From positions 103,897,291-103,961,290 of the forward strand of contig OY740773.1 of assembly GCA_963513935.1 (NCBI GenBank): DNA of 64,000 bases, read 5' to 3'. How positions within the stretch are numbered: position 1 is the first letter of the stretch; each line of letters begins with the position of its first letter. Source of the stretch: Aphrophora alni (lineage: Eukaryota; Arthropoda; Insecta; Hemiptera; Aphrophoridae). Position numbers and translations under genes: made by a program. A model generated the notes under the pieces. The model was not told where the DNA came from. It was given only the letters and a program-made list of their open reading frames with translations, and did not search any database. Positions 15,601 to 25,000 of the stretch are shown piece after piece.

Positions 15601-18600
15601 CACCTGATCGGTGAAACAATTATAGTGAGAAATATAACGAAAGAATTGTAAAAATGAAAATAATGTTTTTACGTGCATATATAAGATTAAATTCAATATT
15701 GTTTTTAATATTATTATGTTTTATATATATTATGAACAAATGATACAAAAATAAATGGTGCAAAATCAATGCACAAACTTTTTCACTTATCACCCAAAGA
15801 AAAAAACTAATCATCATCAAAAATGTCAGTTTGGAAGTTATGAACCAAAAAGTGAAAATTAACCATTGATGACGTCTTTGTAAAAATATTTAAATAAGGG
15901 CCTAAATTTGGTTTGCTTGTGCTATAAACATGTCGTCAGAATTAAATTGTATTAATTAAAATGAACTTTTAATGACGGCAGTCGAGGTTCATTTTTGTTT
16001 TTGCCAATTACTCCTGAACCATAATATTTTTGTATTTGTGATTTTGTACACATGTTTGGGTAATTAATGTTCACATTTCACTAAATTTGAATGAAATTAG
16101 GCCTACATGTTTTATAACATCCACATAGCCTTTTTTTTGTGCGTTTATTAAGCCTGCGAGATAACTCATAAACCGGCGTTTTTGTAGAAATGGGGACTAA
16201 TATAGATTTTATGAGCTACACACGAGGAAGATTTTATTAAAATCATTAGAGCCACTTTTGAGAAAATCGTCATTTTGTGTTTTTTTCTTATGGCTGTTGC
16301 CCTCAAAGTTTGAATTATTGAAAAAAGTCTGAACAATATGGCCAAATTAATGCTCACATACAAAATTTGATTGAAATTAGCCACCCTTACAGACTGTAAA
16401 ATAATGTACATACAACAGACAGATGTCAGCCTGACAAGATATTCCAAAAACCACTTTTTTGGACTCATGAGACTTCAAAACAGATATACTTGAAAAAACC
16501 ACACTAGATATACTAGACATTGATTGTTTTGACCCATCACATAACTATACTATGTTCCCCTCTATACTACATGTGGGAAAGTAAAAAGTATATTGTACAT
16601 TTTATTTACACTTTTGACAATTTTTTTAATCTTTAAAAAATCTTTTTACTTCTTGAAAATGGAGCAACAAATGTACTTACAAATAACTATTTTATATAAA
16701 TAAAGAATCCTACATAAATCACTTAGATTGACACTCAACAACAAATTACCAATTTAATATGATCTTGTTCTTCGGGGTTCGACCGCGTCAATATTGTCTG
16801 CACGTTGAGTACAGCCAACGTTTCGGGCACTTTACAGATGTCCATTCTCAAGGCTTAACAAATTTCAAGACAAATGTTAAGCCTTGAGAATGGACATCTG
16901 TAAAGTGTCCGAAACGTCGACTGTACTCAACGTGCAGACAATATTGACGCGGTCGAACCCCGAAGAACAAGATCATATTGATGTTTGTGACCGTGGAAGT
17001 CTATCGTTCAAAATCAAATTACCAATTGTTTACAATTATTTGCAAATTAACAAAATCAGTATGAATTATTGGTAAAACCAATGGGGACATGAAATAGAAT
17101 CCATTATTTACAGCAACCGAAAGCAATTCTAAACATCTGAGAAAGATCCAAATATTTTTCTGAAGATAGTTTATTTTTCAACTAAGCTGGTCACGGTTTT
17201 TGTACACCTGAGATACAGTCTGACGATAATAAAAATGGATACTTCAGTCAATTGCAGCTGACAAACAATTAAACTAATGTAGTTGTGAGTACCAGATTGG
17301 AACAGAATATTGTAAACAACTCAGTGTGTAATAATAAAACAGCAACCCTTACTTACCTCAATATTCTTAGCCTTTAAGGAGTTGTCAATATCAGATGTTG
17401 TCAGCTTTTGTCTCTTGCCATGATGCATAAATTTAACAGCATCCTAAAAAAAGAAAAGAAAAAAGAAGCTATATTAACAATAGTATTGATACTTTGTTGC
17501 TTCCAAATACACACTTGTTTTTCAACGTAATTAGATAGTCTTTGGTATCAATTTTAATTATTTTGTATGTAGATTTCAAAAATATTAGAACCATGAATGT
17601 GATATTTTGGCAAATAAAAAAACGTCATTTCACAAGTATAGATAGTTACTAGGTGATAGTCTAGCTAGCAAGGTCTCAGGTAGCCAGAAGACCAGTGCTC
17701 TTTCAAACTTAAACTGAATATAGGTCAACTGAAGTTTCTTTTATGTTAGTTTGGAATTTTGTCCCAACTCCTACAGGGGGAATTTTTGGGTTCTCAACCT
17801 TTTCAAATAGAAACCCGCATTGGAAGTAAGAACAGTATTTTTTTATTGTTGTTTAAAGGTAGAAAACCTCTCGTCATCATCGCCCTTATAAAAAAAAAAA
17901 ACAAGAAATAACCATAAAATAAAAACACCCTAGTTCTTGAACACTTTAATAACATTAAGGTCAGAAAGAAAAAAGATAATTTGTGTAAAATTGAAAACTA
18001 CCCTCACTTTTTATTTTAGATGATGCCACGTACATATGTGAAGAAAAAACCCTGTCAAATATGATGCTGATAACCTAAAAAAGAGTTGAAAAAGAATAAT
18101 CAGTGTATGTGACTGCAAAAAATTGCAATATACTTAATGAAACATTGAGGCGATGGTTTGAAAAGCCACCAAAATATCAAGTCGGTGACAGGGGAACAGT
18201 GCTGTCAAAAGAAGAAAAGTATATAGTAGAGGCTTTAATAGATACAGCAAAATGTGGATGACCACTAGACAGAAAACAAATGGTATCTATGGAAAACTAT
18301 GAGCAAAGGTATCATATTCCTTTTTGTTTTCCACTTCTTCAAACAGACGTTTATTTGAATTTTTAACAGCTCTTTTCTCATTACTCTTCACTTCCTTTTC
18401 TTTTAACAATTCTTCCGCTTCCTCAGCTGTAAGTACTTCTCCACAACTTTCTTACATTCTTCACCACTTTGCTCTAAAATTCCTCAGTACTTTCGTACTA
18501 ACCACATGCCAGCGATGAACCACAGTTCAGTGTTCAGTACTTAATAGTACCAATAGTAATTTATTATATATATAAAATGCATAAATTTAACTATTTATCA

Positions 18601-20608
18601 AAAATTTACTTCAACGTAAAAACAGAAAAAATATAATACAATAAGTATCTAATGCAACTATAGACTGAACTGTGGTTCACCACTGGGATGCGATCACTGG
18701 GTAGTACTAATTCTTCAAAGCTGTTTGACATCTGAAGGTTGTTTAGGTGATATTGTCAGCAAAATTACATCCCTTAGCTTCTACATTGATGATCGACTAA
18801 TTTTACCAGAATGAGAACTCAATGATATGATTGGTAAACCAAGATCTGGATTCCGAGTTAATGGGCCTAGTAGATGTAAAAAATCTAGATGGTTAATGAG
18901 AGTGGTTCTGCGTCATCGCAAACCGTGTCCAATACCCTTCAATTGGCTAGCTTCTACTTTCGAGGATTTTGAAATGTCTGTAGGCTGGACCAAGTTGAAC
19001 TTTCTGATAGGCTACATACCAAACCCTTTAAAATCCCAATTATGTGGTTAGGTTTGAAGGAGGTTGTTACAAGTTTCTTTAGAAGGCTTGGAAAAATACC
19101 TTTATCTACATTTTTAAACATGAATCATGCTACCATGTCTTCAATATATCCAATGGTTGAAGGGCTTATGATGTATTTGGCAGTAGACACAAAATGATGA
19201 TGACATTATCTCTTAGTGTACGGGTTACGTTATAAGTCAAATGAGTTCCATGTCCATCTAATAGCAGCACTAGAACTAGATTTTCAAGATGTTTTAGTCG
19301 GTTAACAATTTCATTTATCCCTTTTTCAAAAATATAATTTTCCATCCAATAAGATTCTGTAACCCCATAGAGGGAACCTGGTGGTAGCCTTTGTACCCAA
19401 GTGCTTTGTAACTCTTCCCTCCCTTTAGCCTTTGCTTTAGTTAATATCTCGGGTCTTTAGCCTTTGCTTTAGTTAATATCTCGGGTCTTTAGCCTTTGCT
19501 TTAGTTAATATCTCACACTTTTGCCTCACTAGTTCTTCTATCCACTTTTTTCACAATTTACAATATAGTCATAATCCGGGATGTTGCCTTTCTACACACC
19601 GATTATACATAACTTTACACCATATATTGCAAGACCTATTTGCGTGGAAAAACATAAATAAGACACTTAATTTGCTATAGGAATTAATGTAGACAGATGC
19701 CTTAACCTCATAAACCTAGAATTGCATACTTTTTAATTGTTTATTTTAGATAGAAATAGTGGGTTTTGATACTTGAAAAGGATCTTCCCAGCTAAAGGAT
19801 AATTCAATTGTTTAATAATGAGGTATGTAAAACACGATTTCATTAAATTTCGATTTTAAATCAAAACAGGATCTCAACTGGACATTTACCATCAAAGGAT
19901 CAGATCATATTATTCGTCGGAAGAAGCGTTTCAAGTCCCAAAATGTATTTTTTCACTGTTTAATAACACTAAAATTGAAAACAAGGGAATATAGCTGTTG
20001 TTATGTTAAGGTCTAATAACACATATGTATATGACTGTGTAAGCCTACGTCAATATGTATGACTATGTAAATGACATAGGCGAGGTCTGGTCAGGTGGGT
20101 AAATATATAGCCATTTGTCCAGACAAACTTTTAAAGACATAAAATGCATTTGTTTATTCGAAAATAGGCAATATTAAAGTATGAAATCTACTTCACAGTG
20201 AGTAGCGTCTAAGTTGCACAATGGGAGGTAAATGACATAGGCGAGGTACCCTATAGCCTATATGACACAGATTACATATATTCAGTGACTTGAGGAACAT
20301 AGTCATTAGTATTAATGTTGCCATTCTTAACCTACATAGCTGGATTTCGTAATTTCAAATTTTTTTTCCCGATACGTTCGATCATTCTGAACAAAACTAG
20401 TGGGTTTTTTATCTCTCACAATTCATTATTTACTTCACAATCTTTGTTACATCTTCTATCGTGTACCCATATTGAATTCACTCACGGGCTGCATGCACAC
20501 TTCATTCACTAATACAGGTTGATATTACTATGCATCTATGATCTAAGATTCATGATGACTAGGTCTCTGAAACCCAGACCTAGTATAAGAACTATAGGTC
20601 AAGTAAGG

Positions 20609-20648
<40 letters not shown>

Positions 20649-20696
20649 TAATGACCTTTGACCTGTAGTTCTTTCACTAGGTCTGGTTAGATAACC

Positions 20697-20733
<37 letters not shown>

Positions 20734-21124
20734 AAATGATGATTTGTAGTTTCACAATTCTTCAGTGACAGTTCTTAAAACTGAACTATTTTCTCACGGA
20801 ATAAAAAAAACATCGATTTTACTTAAAAAGATTAAATATGTGTCGAAATAACCTCAAAATGGCATAAATTAGTCATTTTAAATCGTTTATTTAAGACAGA
20901 AATAATGAATTGGAGAACATAAAAAGTGACTAGTTTTGTTCAGATAAAACAATTCTTAGAATTATTTAACATACCTGAATAATATGTTTCAACCTATATG
21001 AAATATCATCTGCCAATTCTTTAGCCCCTTCATCAGGGAGATTGCCTATGCCACTACTTTCTGCAATTATTTTCATCGATTCTCCCGATATACTCGGTCC
21101 ATACAGTACATCTGATTCACTCAT
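415..21124 (-). CDS. Taf6: TAF6, TFIID subunit 6 (nine exons, C-terminus off the left edge)
   Basis: Join of nine minus-strand exons giving 473 codons plus one base. TAF6 pairs with TAF9 through a histone fold and is a core subunit of TFIID (and of SAGA-type complexes in some animals), acting in the nucleus at RNA polymerase II promoters. Seen: residues about 8-76 form the histone fold, with the signature [13 protein letters not shown]; residue 87 onward carries [15 protein letters not shown]; a linker has [12 protein letters not shown]; from residue 202 the HEAT-type domain starts with [20 protein letters not shown] and continues through [20 protein letters not shown] and [10 protein letters not shown]. 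Every exon is bounded by GT-AG sites and phases agree. The start codon at 21122-21124 has an in-frame TAA 15 bases upstream. Vertebrate TAF6 is about 680 residues, so a variable C-terminal third is missing here. Transcribed away from TfIIFbeta. Confidence 0.96.
590..2084. other. Taf6 intron 8 and left edge: nothing recognised
   Basis: AT-rich intron sequence with no coding similarity, tandem repeat or long hairpin that I can see. The same holds for 1-414, which should be part of the next Taf6 intron. Confidence 0.6.
2085..2230 (-). CDS. Taf6: Taf6 coding exon 8 (residues 367-415)
   Basis: Begins [20 protein letters not shown], matching the TAF6 motif GLAELG..VI, and ends AGHIKHLLV. Acceptor ATGTTACAG; donor GTTAGT, a slightly weak but usable site. 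Confidence 0.95.
3120..3801 (-). mobile_element. pogo/Tigger deletion element 1
   Basis: Inverted termini CACTCAACTCTCGATTA (left) and CAGTCAACTCTCGATTA (right, read inward) flanked by TA, as expected for pogo-group elements. The minus strand at 3445-3660 encodes a transposase C-terminus ([18 protein letters not shown], then [11 protein letters not shown] and stop), but the DNA-binding and catalytic parts are absent. Non-autonomous, in Taf6 intron 7. An (ATT)n run lies inside at about 3283-3303. Confidence 0.85.
4000..4440 (+). pseudogene. Jockey/CR1-like LINE reverse transcriptase remnant
   Basis: The plus strand gives [14 protein letters not shown] and, after a frameshift, QFADDTNI, the RT motif with the catalytic FADD, then [17 protein letters not shown]. 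Several stops and frameshifts follow. Order and spacing match a non-LTR retrotransposon RT; the clade is inferred from the motif style only. Confidence 0.75.
4609..4831. mobile_element. MITE with ~50-bp terminal inverted repeats
   Basis: Left arm begins GGTTAGATTTTGTATGGACA and runs to about 4665; right arm 4783-4831 is its reverse complement. No coding sequence. A related partial copy occurs at 49376-49520, next to the LTR element. Confidence 0.8.
5155..5580 (+). pseudogene. mariner/Tc1-type (DDE_3) transposase remnant
   Basis: Reads QQDETPP, stop, [20 protein letters not shown], then HLTPLDLFL and stop. This matches the family pattern QQDGAPPH ... FPGRWIGR ... LTPLDFFLWG. At least two in-frame stops break it. 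In Taf6 intron 7. Confidence 0.75.
5931..6165 (-). CDS. Taf6: Taf6 coding exon 7 (residues 289-366)
   Basis: Encodes [20 protein letters not shown], then [19 protein letters not shown] and a [10 protein letters not shown] segment, ending YGSIE. All are recognisable TAF6 HEAT-repeat sequence. Acceptor TTGTTACAG; donor GTGAGT; ends one base into a glycine codon. Confidence 0.97.
7465..7550 (+). pseudogene. LINE endonuclease fragment
   Basis: Encodes [28 protein letters not shown] is the hallmark of the APE-type endonuclease of jockey-like LINEs. A SINE begins right after it at about 7556, so it was interrupted or truncated. Confidence 0.75.
7556..7665 (-). mobile_element. tRNA-headed SINE, copy 1
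   Basis: The minus strand 7657-7587 folds as a 71-nt cloverleaf: acceptor with six of seven pairs, D stem GCTC/GAGC, anticodon stem TTGGC/GCCAA, T stem CTGGG/CCCAG around TTCGATT. The anticodon loop GCGTAAA lacks U33, so it is not a working tRNA. A conserved tail (CGTATATTTTTCACTTGAAA ...) is shared with the 9.8-kb copy, which supports a SINE. In Taf6 intron 6. Confidence 0.75.
8602..8781 (-). CDS. Taf6: Taf6 coding exon 6 (residues 229-288)
   Basis: Sixty codons, [18 protein letters not shown] to SLYLEKY, including [20 protein letters not shown], a near-invariant helix of the HEAT-type domain. Acceptor TGTATCTAG; donor GTAAGT. Confidence 0.97.
9719..9881. mobile_element. Head-to-head inverted pair of the same tRNA-headed SINE
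   Basis: Left arm 9719-9794 and right arm 9805-9881 are nearly perfect reverse complements, meeting inside the tRNA-like anticodon/D region. Each arm carries the T arm (GGTTCGATTCC; one mismatch in the left arm) and the same tail as copy 1, so the whole forms a 76-bp hairpin. A (TA)n(TG)n run lies upstream at 9621-9662. In Taf6 intron 5. Confidence 0.8.
10766..10901 (-). CDS. Taf6: Taf6 coding exon 5 (residues 183-228)
   Basis: Encodes KVHKLRNVE, then [20 protein letters not shown], the start of the TAF6 C-terminal (HEAT-type) domain, and ends EGRRA. Acceptor TGTTTACAG; donor GTAAGT; ends in phase 0. Confidence 0.96.
11030..11620. repeat. Dispersed repeat family RPT-1, copy A
   Basis: Begins near ATCATCGCCTTATAAAAAAA and ends with AATGACCTATGAAGGTTCAT-type sequence. 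The same blocks, in the same order, occur at 15760, 29345 (inverted), 41620 and 55685. No coding capacity seen. Superfamily unknown. Confidence 0.6.
12388..12592. mobile_element. Foldback element 1 with internal hairpin motif
   Basis: Left arm 12388-12471 and right arm 12513-12592 are imperfect inverted repeats of about 80 bp around a 41-bp spacer. Read on the minus strand the left arm has CTGAGGATGGCGA, a short stem-loop, then GAAATG. Downstream sequence to about 12625 (CTCACAAGTCAAGCTCAATA) recurs at 52.5 kb. In Taf6 intron 4. Confidence 0.8.
13020..13130. other. Short GC-rich patch in Taf6 intron 4
   Basis: CpG-rich stretch (CCAGCGCGCCGTGCGGGACC, later CAAGCCGCGCGCACAG) in otherwise very AT-rich DNA. 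No reading frame is recognised. It may be a transposon remnant. Confidence 0.5.
13303..13459 (-). CDS. Taf6: Taf6 coding exon 4 (residues 131-182)
   Basis: Encodes [18 protein letters not shown], a TAF6 signature, then a lysine- and glutamate-rich linker ending GKPTTG. Acceptor TTTCCATAG; donor GTAGGC; ends two bases into a glycine codon. Confidence 0.95.
15255..15408 (-). CDS. Taf6: Taf6 coding exon 3 (residues 80-130)
   Basis: Begins [20 protein letters not shown] and ends LPLETTIR, the stretch joining the histone fold to the linker. Acceptor TTTTAACAG; donor GTAATA; ends one base into an alanine codon completed by exon 4. A reading frame that runs past the donor into the intron is a read-through shadow. 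Confidence 0.96.
15760..16470. repeat. Dispersed repeat family RPT-1, copy B
   Basis: About 700 bp matching the reverse complement of 29345-29960 and parts of 41620-41900, for example GAGCTACACACGAGGAAGAT versus GACTACACACGAGCAAAATT. Stops in all frames. In Taf6 intron 2. Confidence 0.65.
16756..16979. mobile_element. Foldback element 2, ~105-bp arms
   Basis: Arms 16756-16860 and 16875-16979 are almost perfectly complementary, loop 14 bases. The right arm carries TTGAGAATGGACA, a loop, TGTCCGAAACG. GC content is higher than the flanks. In Taf6 intron 2. Confidence 0.9.
17357..17443 (-). CDS. Taf6: Taf6 coding exon 2 (residues 51-79)
   Basis: Encodes [20 protein letters not shown], the most conserved part of the TAF6 histone fold, then NSLKAKNIE. 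Acceptor TTTTTTTAG, donor GTAAGT; 87 bases, phase 0 at both ends. Confidence 0.96.
18010..18310 (+). pseudogene. pogo-like transposase, broken DNA-binding part
   Basis: Frames shift several times but give [10 protein letters not shown], then [20 protein letters not shown] and [14 protein letters not shown], stop, [10 protein letters not shown]. This matches the HTH plus CENP-B-type domain of pogo/jerky-like transposases (CGWPLDRKQ region). Other pieces of a related transposase lie nearby on the minus strand. Confidence 0.75.
18330..18530 (-). pseudogene. Probable transposase C-terminal coiled-coil fragment
   Basis: The minus strand encodes [20 protein letters not shown] then [20 protein letters not shown], typical of the charged tail of pogo-like transposases. 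It sits between a plus-strand N-terminal fragment and a minus-strand catalytic fragment, so the locus is rearranged. Assignment is inference. Confidence 0.5.
19180..19400 (-). pseudogene. pogo-like transposase, DDE catalytic fragment
   Basis: The minus strand encodes [20 protein letters not shown] then [25 protein letters not shown] is the second catalytic-aspartate block of pogo-type DDE transposases. It lies in the opposite orientation to the DNA-binding fragment at 18.1 kb. Confidence 0.75.
19424..19515. repeat. Three tandem copies of a 32-bp unit
   Basis: TTTAGCCTTTGCTTTAGTTA followed by ATATCTCGGGTC recurs at 19424, 19456 and 19488; the last copy diverges at its end. It follows the broken transposase. 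Confidence 0.9.
20574..20731. repeat. Inverted repeat around AT microsatellites
   Basis: Arms 20574-20609 and 20652-20686 (CCAGACCTAG ... CTAGGTCTGG) enclose a (TA)n run; a second (TA)n run follows at 20699-20731. Looks like a MITE whose centre became a microsatellite. In Taf6 intron 1. Confidence 0.75.
20975..21124 (-). CDS. Taf6: Taf6 coding exon 1 (residues 1-50)
   Basis: Encodes [20 protein letters not shown] and the first helices of the histone fold, ending SYRLKHIIQ. The donor GTATGT follows directly; exon ends in phase 0. The upstream sequence TCTCAG could also be an acceptor for a 5'UTR intron, which I cannot decide. Confidence 0.95.
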
Positions 21125-21838
21125 TATCCTGAGATTAAATTATTTTTTTATATAAGTTATAGGCCTACAACAAATCCAGTTTCACAGAAACATTAAAAAT
21201 AAACAAAACAAACAAACTTAAGTCATTTCTCTACAGGATTTCCACTATTTCCAGACTGCAGACTCAGATGTTACCATTGTTGCCAAGTTAAAAATAATGA
21301 AACAACATACAGGTACCTTACATCAGGAAAAATAAAAATTACCGTATCCATTAATTTACACAAAATCTGTATCATTATTCAAGTTAGGTATATAAATTTA
21401 CATACGCTTCAGTCCACTTTTATATATGAGCCCTTTTGGGTTAAATGTATCAATAGTATACTGTAATAGTATTTTACATATATTTTAGATATATTTGTCT
21501 ATGGTCTTTATTTTATAGAATGTACTTTGAAAAATACTGCTGTCCAGTAAATTAGGATATGTCTTAATTCTACACGTCTCCAAATTAATACTTTATTAAC
21601 AATTGAACGCAGAAATAAACATGGTACATGGTATGGTTCTGCTACCGGGACACAATCAGCTGATCATGGGAATAGTTCAGCCATTGTTACATTAGTCTAT
21701 ACTCTACTCTACAAGTTTGTTATGTTATCATTAGTCCATAGTCTACTACACTTAGGTCTCTGTCGTAATTACGAGTCATTCATTTGGGATAGTGCTAACT
21801 TGCTGACTGTTCATCATTCCATCATTGCATGTTGTGTG
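21125..21838. promoter_or_regulatory. Shared divergent promoter region of Taf6 and TfIIFbeta, including the presumed first exon of TfIIFbeta
   Basis: The two start codons face away from each other (Taf6 at 21124, TfIIFbeta at 21963). A probable 5'UTR exon of TfIIFbeta ends at 21838, with donor GTGAGT, and is spliced to 21951. No clear TATA box is placed relative to a known start site, and exact start sites cannot be set from sequence alone. Nothing else coding is seen here. Confidence 0.7.
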
Positions 21839-21962
21839 GTGAGTGAGATAACCTAATAGGTATATTATTAAGATTGTATTTATTGTTTTTAGATTTTATA
21901 TGTTGTGTTTATCGTAACCCTGATACTATATAATTATTTTATATTTTTAGGAAAAACCTATA

Positions 21963-22037
21963 ATGGCTAACCAAACTGTACATATAGATCGTGATTTGGA
22001 TTTATCAAATGCTGCCAGGGGAGTGTGGTTAGTTAAG
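21963..22037 (+). CDS. TfIIFbeta: TfIIFbeta coding exon 1 (residues 1-25)
   Basis: Encodes MANQTVHIDRDLDLSNAARG then VWLVK. The exon itself starts at 21951 after TATTTTTAG; 12 bases of 5'UTR precede the ATG. Donor GTATGT. Confidence 0.95.
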
Positions 22038-25000
22038 GTATGTACAGACAAATTTACTGAACAATAATTACAAAACTATATTAAGAAGGACTGTAAATAT
22101 CATGTAACTTATATCAATTTAGGCATATTTGTTTACTTCTGTTTATTAGGTAAAGAGAGTGGTAATTCTTTACAAAGACAAATACTTGTCCATTTCAAAA
22201 AATCATGTTCTACTTACCTTATTTTGGTAATTGTACTAAAGGTGGTTCCTAATTTGCAGGATTAATTTCATCTACTACATCTACCTTACTTCTTAAGAAT
22301 AAAGGTACTTACGTATTAACGCAACCGCAGCAGAAGTTGCGCTAATGTGCATGCGCCAATAAAAAGCAAACTGGTTTAAGGGAAGCAGAATTCCTTTTTT
22401 TTTTCAGCTCTGAGATTCATATACTTTCATTTTATGATTTGTCGCAAAAATTTTAGGCGTAGATTGGCGGCACTTCACTTGTAAAGCTCATGTTTATCCA
22501 TGATCTAATTTCAAATTATTAACTTCAATAAACTTACGAAAGGTTTGGCCAGGTGATTATATATATATAAGGTTTGGCCAGGTGTTTATATATATAACTA
22601 CCTGGCCAAACCTGTCGTGATATATAATTATATCGCAAAGTAAGCAAATATTGGCGCATGCGCATTAGAAACTTCTGCTGCGGTGACGTTAATACGTAAG
22701 TACCAGAATAAATTAGGTTTTTATTGCAGAGGTCACTTTTTTCACTGAAAATCACAATCTAAAAACTACCAAATCAGACATTATTTATAGGTTAAAACAT
22801 AATGGCAATGTTAATAGTGTATGGTTTGATTCATGTGCATTATACAATGACTACGCTAGATCACTATTTATGTCATGACAGGTTTGAAGTTAATATTTAA
22901 AATTAGATTATTAATATGGAGGATTGACAGCATATCATGTGATCTGTGATCACGGATATAAAGATAGAAATATCTTTAGTAAAATATGAGACGTAAATGT
23001 GAACATTTGCCATTATCTAACCTATAAATACGTTGATTTGATAGTTTTTAAATTATAATTTTTCAGTGAAAAAAAAGTAACCTTCCGCAAGGAAAACATT
23101 ATTTATTTTTAAGAACTAAGGTATGCACTAGACGATTTAAAAAAAATCCCAAAAATTAGGAGCCATCTTTAAGTAAACAATTACCCTTATTTCTTATTAA
23201 TAAAATAAGTTTTCAACGAAGAGCTAATGTTTTCACCGAAAAATTATAATCTAAAAACTACGAAATCAACACATTTATAGGTTACAGTGTAGTTGCAATG
23301 CTTCACATTCACAGGAATAGCGTATGGTTTTGACGTATGCATATTACTATGACTAAGAGCACGTTTTTCCAGGTGGCTCTTTATATATATATATACACCG
23401 TATTTGCTCGCTTATGACACGCACCTTTTTTTAAAAAATCTTACGAGAAATTCGTAGGTGCGTGTTATACACGGAGATTTCCAAACGGAGTTAAAGTACG
23501 GTATGTGGTTCGATTGTGCTATAGTCAAAATCTCTAAATACTATCCCGGTGGTAAGCTATTTCTGTTATTTCCGTATGTACGGACATCGTTGGGGTACAC
23601 TGTACAGACCCGTTTTGTAGCCCAGTTAAGATCGTGCGCGTGTTCTGTTTAAACAGTTTGGTGAGTGAATGTGTATGTGAAAATGAGTTCTGTAAAGCGT
23701 TTGCGTTCATTTACTGCTGGTGAAAAATTAAAAGTTATTTTTGTAGCAGAAGAGATTGGTAATCGTGCAGCGGGCCGTAAGTATGGCATTACAAATTCCT
23801 GTAAAAGATTGGAGGAAGAAAAAAGAGTAGCTTAAAGATTCTAATAAAAATAGAAGAGCATTTCGCGGAGGAAAACCAAAGTTTCTACAAGTAGAAGAAC
23901 AGCTATTGTCCTACATTCAAGATAGGCGTCACGAAGGGTTGGCTATATCAACAGAGATATAATATACCGTAAACGACACAGACTCGTCATTTTTTGTTTC
24001 ATATCACTGTACTGTAGTTGCCGTATAATATGTAAGTTTTATACCTAATTAAGTAATTAAATTTTGTTGGGTAATTATATAGGTTTTTTTAATATGAGCT
24101 CTAATATTACCTACCTACATTTTATTTTTTTCATAAAAACTTACTCTCGTTTTTGGGGTGCACGTCTTACGCAGGGGCGCGTTGTATGCGAACAAATACG
24201 GTATATATATGTACAAATACGGTATATATATATACACATATAGCCTATATATATATATATATATGTGCCATCTGGCCAGACCTGTAATTGCAAGATATAT
24301 GATTGACAGCATTTTATGTGACCTGTGATCACAAATATAAACATTGCAAGTTCTTTATTAACAAGACGGGAATATGAAGCTTTGTCATTATGCTGTAACC
24401 TATAAATGCGTTGATTTCTATAGTTTTGAAATTGTGATTTTTGGTGAATAATTTAGCTCCGGGTTGAAATCTTATTTTATTATTAGGAAATAAGACATGT
24501 AGAATATAATTTTTTTTTTAAATCACCAACAATATCAGTAACGTTCTTTGTAAATAATTACCAATATGAGTATTTTTAATGATACAGCTTGTTCATTGGC
24601 TAACTTATGTTGATGGCCAACCAATTGCAGTATAATATTTTGAAGAAGAAATATTTTGAAATATTGTCATGTTTCCTTCTTATAAAAGCTCAGTATTTAT
24701 GTATCCTTGCAATGATGTTAAATTTGTGATTATACATTATTTACTAAAGAAGCCTCAGTAAAAATTAAAGATTCATTACACCTCAATTTTTCAGTAATTT
24801 TTTTCATTATCATAAATGTGAAAGTAAAAAAAAGTGCAAACCATTTTTAATAATATTCCGTAACGTTCTTAGCTATTTCAAGACACAATTTGTCGTTAGA
24901 GAGAACACCACTATTACATAACCACAACAGTGACATTGCCTCTAGATAACAGCAACTAGATCATAAAACCATTTATAATTTCTAAATCATATACTGGAAA

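Larger units (their letters stand above)
23188..24490. mobile_element. Larger inverted-repeat element enclosing a Tigger insertion
   Basis: Both ends share AATAAAATAAG, TTTCAAC, GAGCTA and a block related to the MITE at 22731 (AAATCAAC.CATTTATAGGTTA), in inverted orientation. The middle (23396-24201) is a separate pogo/Tigger fragment, so this is a nested insertion. Outer limits are approximate. Confidence 0.6.
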
